Source: Mycobacterium kansasii ATCC 12478
Lineage (GTDB): Bacteria > Actinomycetota > Actinomycetes > Mycobacteriales > Mycobacteriaceae
NCBI RefSeq assembly: GCF_000157895.3
Contig: NC_022663.1
Location: forward strand, 1,426,001-1,490,000
DNA: 64,000 bases
Direction: 5' to 3'
Positions 63,410-64,000 of the stretch are shown piece after piece. The position numbers and the translations under genes are program-made. The notes beneath the pieces were generated by a model. The model saw only the letters and a program-made list of their open reading frames with translations. It had not been told where the DNA came from and ran no database searches. Numbering within the stretch: position 1 is the stretch's first letter; the number at the start of each line of letters is the position of its first letter.

Positions 63410-64000
63410 ATGAAGATCTCCACCATCGCCAAGACCGCCGTCGCCGCCACCTTCGCGGGCGCGCTGGCACTGGGACTGGCCGTCCCGGCCGATGCGGCGA
63501 CGGGCACGATGTACGGCGACCCGGTGGCGGCCGCCAAGTGGTGGCGCTACCAGAAATACGACGACTGCGTCATCATGTCGAGCGCCGACGTGATCGGTCA
63601 GATCACCGGCAAGGAACCTTCGGAGAGGGCGATCGTCAAGGTGGCCCAGTCGACACCCAGCACCGTCCACCCCGGCTCGATCTACATCAGGCCCGCTGAC
63701 CCGTCGAACCCGAATTCCGGCATGGGCACCAGCATGTGGGACGTACCGGCCCTGCTGGCGCACTACGGCGTTGACGCCAAGGTCACCGACACCGACGACG
63801 CCCCGCAAACCGGCATTCCCACGGGCATGGAGGCGCTCGAGCAGTACCTGGGAGGCGGCCACAAGGTTATCGTCAGCCTCAACGCCGAAATGATCTGGGG
63901 TCAGCCGATCGAAAACAAAGACAGCGACGGCAATCCGCGCTCCGACCACGCGGTGGTGGTCACCGGAGTCGACACCGCCAACGGCATCGTGCACCTCAAC
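63410..64000 (+). CDS. Secreted C39-like cysteine-peptidase-fold protein (Rv1268c-like), copy 2, 3' end outside window
   Basis: The 197 codons in the window encode a paralogue of the preceding protein. It has a signal peptide ending near PADAA (about residue 29), MYGDPVAAAKWWRYQKYDDC with Cys53 as the nucleophile candidate, then SSADVIGQITGKEPSERA, and SDHAVVVTGVDTANGIVHLN at the edge. Identity with copy 1 is high across the mature region. Tandem duplication included the promoter and leader. By comparison with copy 1 about 40 residues are missing at the C-terminus. Confidence 0.85.
   Translation, partial: MKISTIAKTAVAATFAGALALGLAVPADAATGTMYGDPVAAAKWWRYQKYDDCVIMSSADVIGQITGKEPSERAIVKVAQSTPSTVHPGSIYIRPADPSNPNSGMGTSMWDVPALLAHYGVDAKVTDTDDAPQTGIPTGMEALEQYLGGGHKVIVSLNAEMIWGQPIENKDSDGNPRSDHAVVVTGVDTANGIVHLN

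Overview
The window is high-GC actinobacterial DNA and almost certainly from a slow-growing, non-tuberculosis-complex Mycobacterium. It carries two PE_PGRS genes and a PE remnant, 13E12/DUF222-HNH and cyclase-LuxR family genes, Lpr lipoproteins and DUF732 exported proteins. Its gene order closely follows the M. tuberculosis Rv1268c-Rv1304 interval, in inverted orientation, with several extra blocks. Species was not determined; ortholog names (Rv numbers, symbols) come from recalled protein similarity, not from a search.

Region 1 (1-14.9 kb, minus strand) is a compact housekeeping array reading argS-lysA-hom-thrC-[57-bp repeat/small ORF]-thrB, then rho, rpmE, prfA-prmC-tsaC-like-wecA, then atpI-like-atpB (cut by the window edge). 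Many junctions overlap as ATGA or GTGA. It joins arginyl-tRNA synthetase, lysine and threonine synthesis, transcription and translation termination, wall-linker lipid synthesis and ATP synthase. A tRNA-Arg(CCG) gene lies upstream of argS on the other strand.

Region 2 (15-27.1 kb) is mixed. It holds two membrane-anchored PknH-type sensor-domain proteins without a kinase, a DUF732 secreted protein (Rv1291c-like), a DUF2254 membrane protein, an Rv1289-like protein, a secreted protein, and a Nudix hydrolase divergent from a DUF2971 protein. An SRPBCC protein, a potassium channel with cytoplasmic Rossmann domains on both sides of the pore, an F420-type oxidoreductase, two VOC proteins and an Rrf2 regulator (Rv1287-like) follow. 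The Nudix-to-VOC block looks accessory relative to M. tuberculosis.

Region 3 (27.1-41.4 kb) begins with sulfate activation (cysD-cysNC), possibly under the adjacent cysteine-poor Rrf2 protein, and a beta-carbonic anhydrase (Rv1284-like). Two PE_PGRS genes flank a frameshifted PE remnant, followed by the oppBCDA peptide importer and an alpha/beta hydrolase.

Region 4 (41.4-55.6 kb) contains a GMC oxidoreductase (Rv1279-like), an SbcC/SbcD-like pair (Rv1278/Rv1277-like), a bicupin, a pair of anchored exported proteins, a cyclase-ATPase-LuxR regulator of 1,098 residues, a DUF222-HNH protein and SixA.

Region 5 (55.6-64 kb) is an envelope and export cluster: lprC-lprB, a two-gene ABC exporter (Rv1273c/Rv1272c-like), a DUF732 protein, lprA, a DUF4189 protein and a tandem pair of Rv1268c-like secreted cysteine-peptidase-fold proteins. 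Their duplicated 5' leaders both keep a hairpin that covers the ribosome-binding site.

The most interesting non-routine signals are: the 5 x 57 bp repeat forming a small ORF coupled to both thrC and thrB; the duplicated SD-masking leader hairpin; the kinase-less sensor-domain pair; the Nudix/DUF2971 divergent pair; the two-sided RCK potassium channel; and the palindromic repeat between cysNC and its candidate regulator. I found no CRISPR array, transposase, prophage or recognised defence island.
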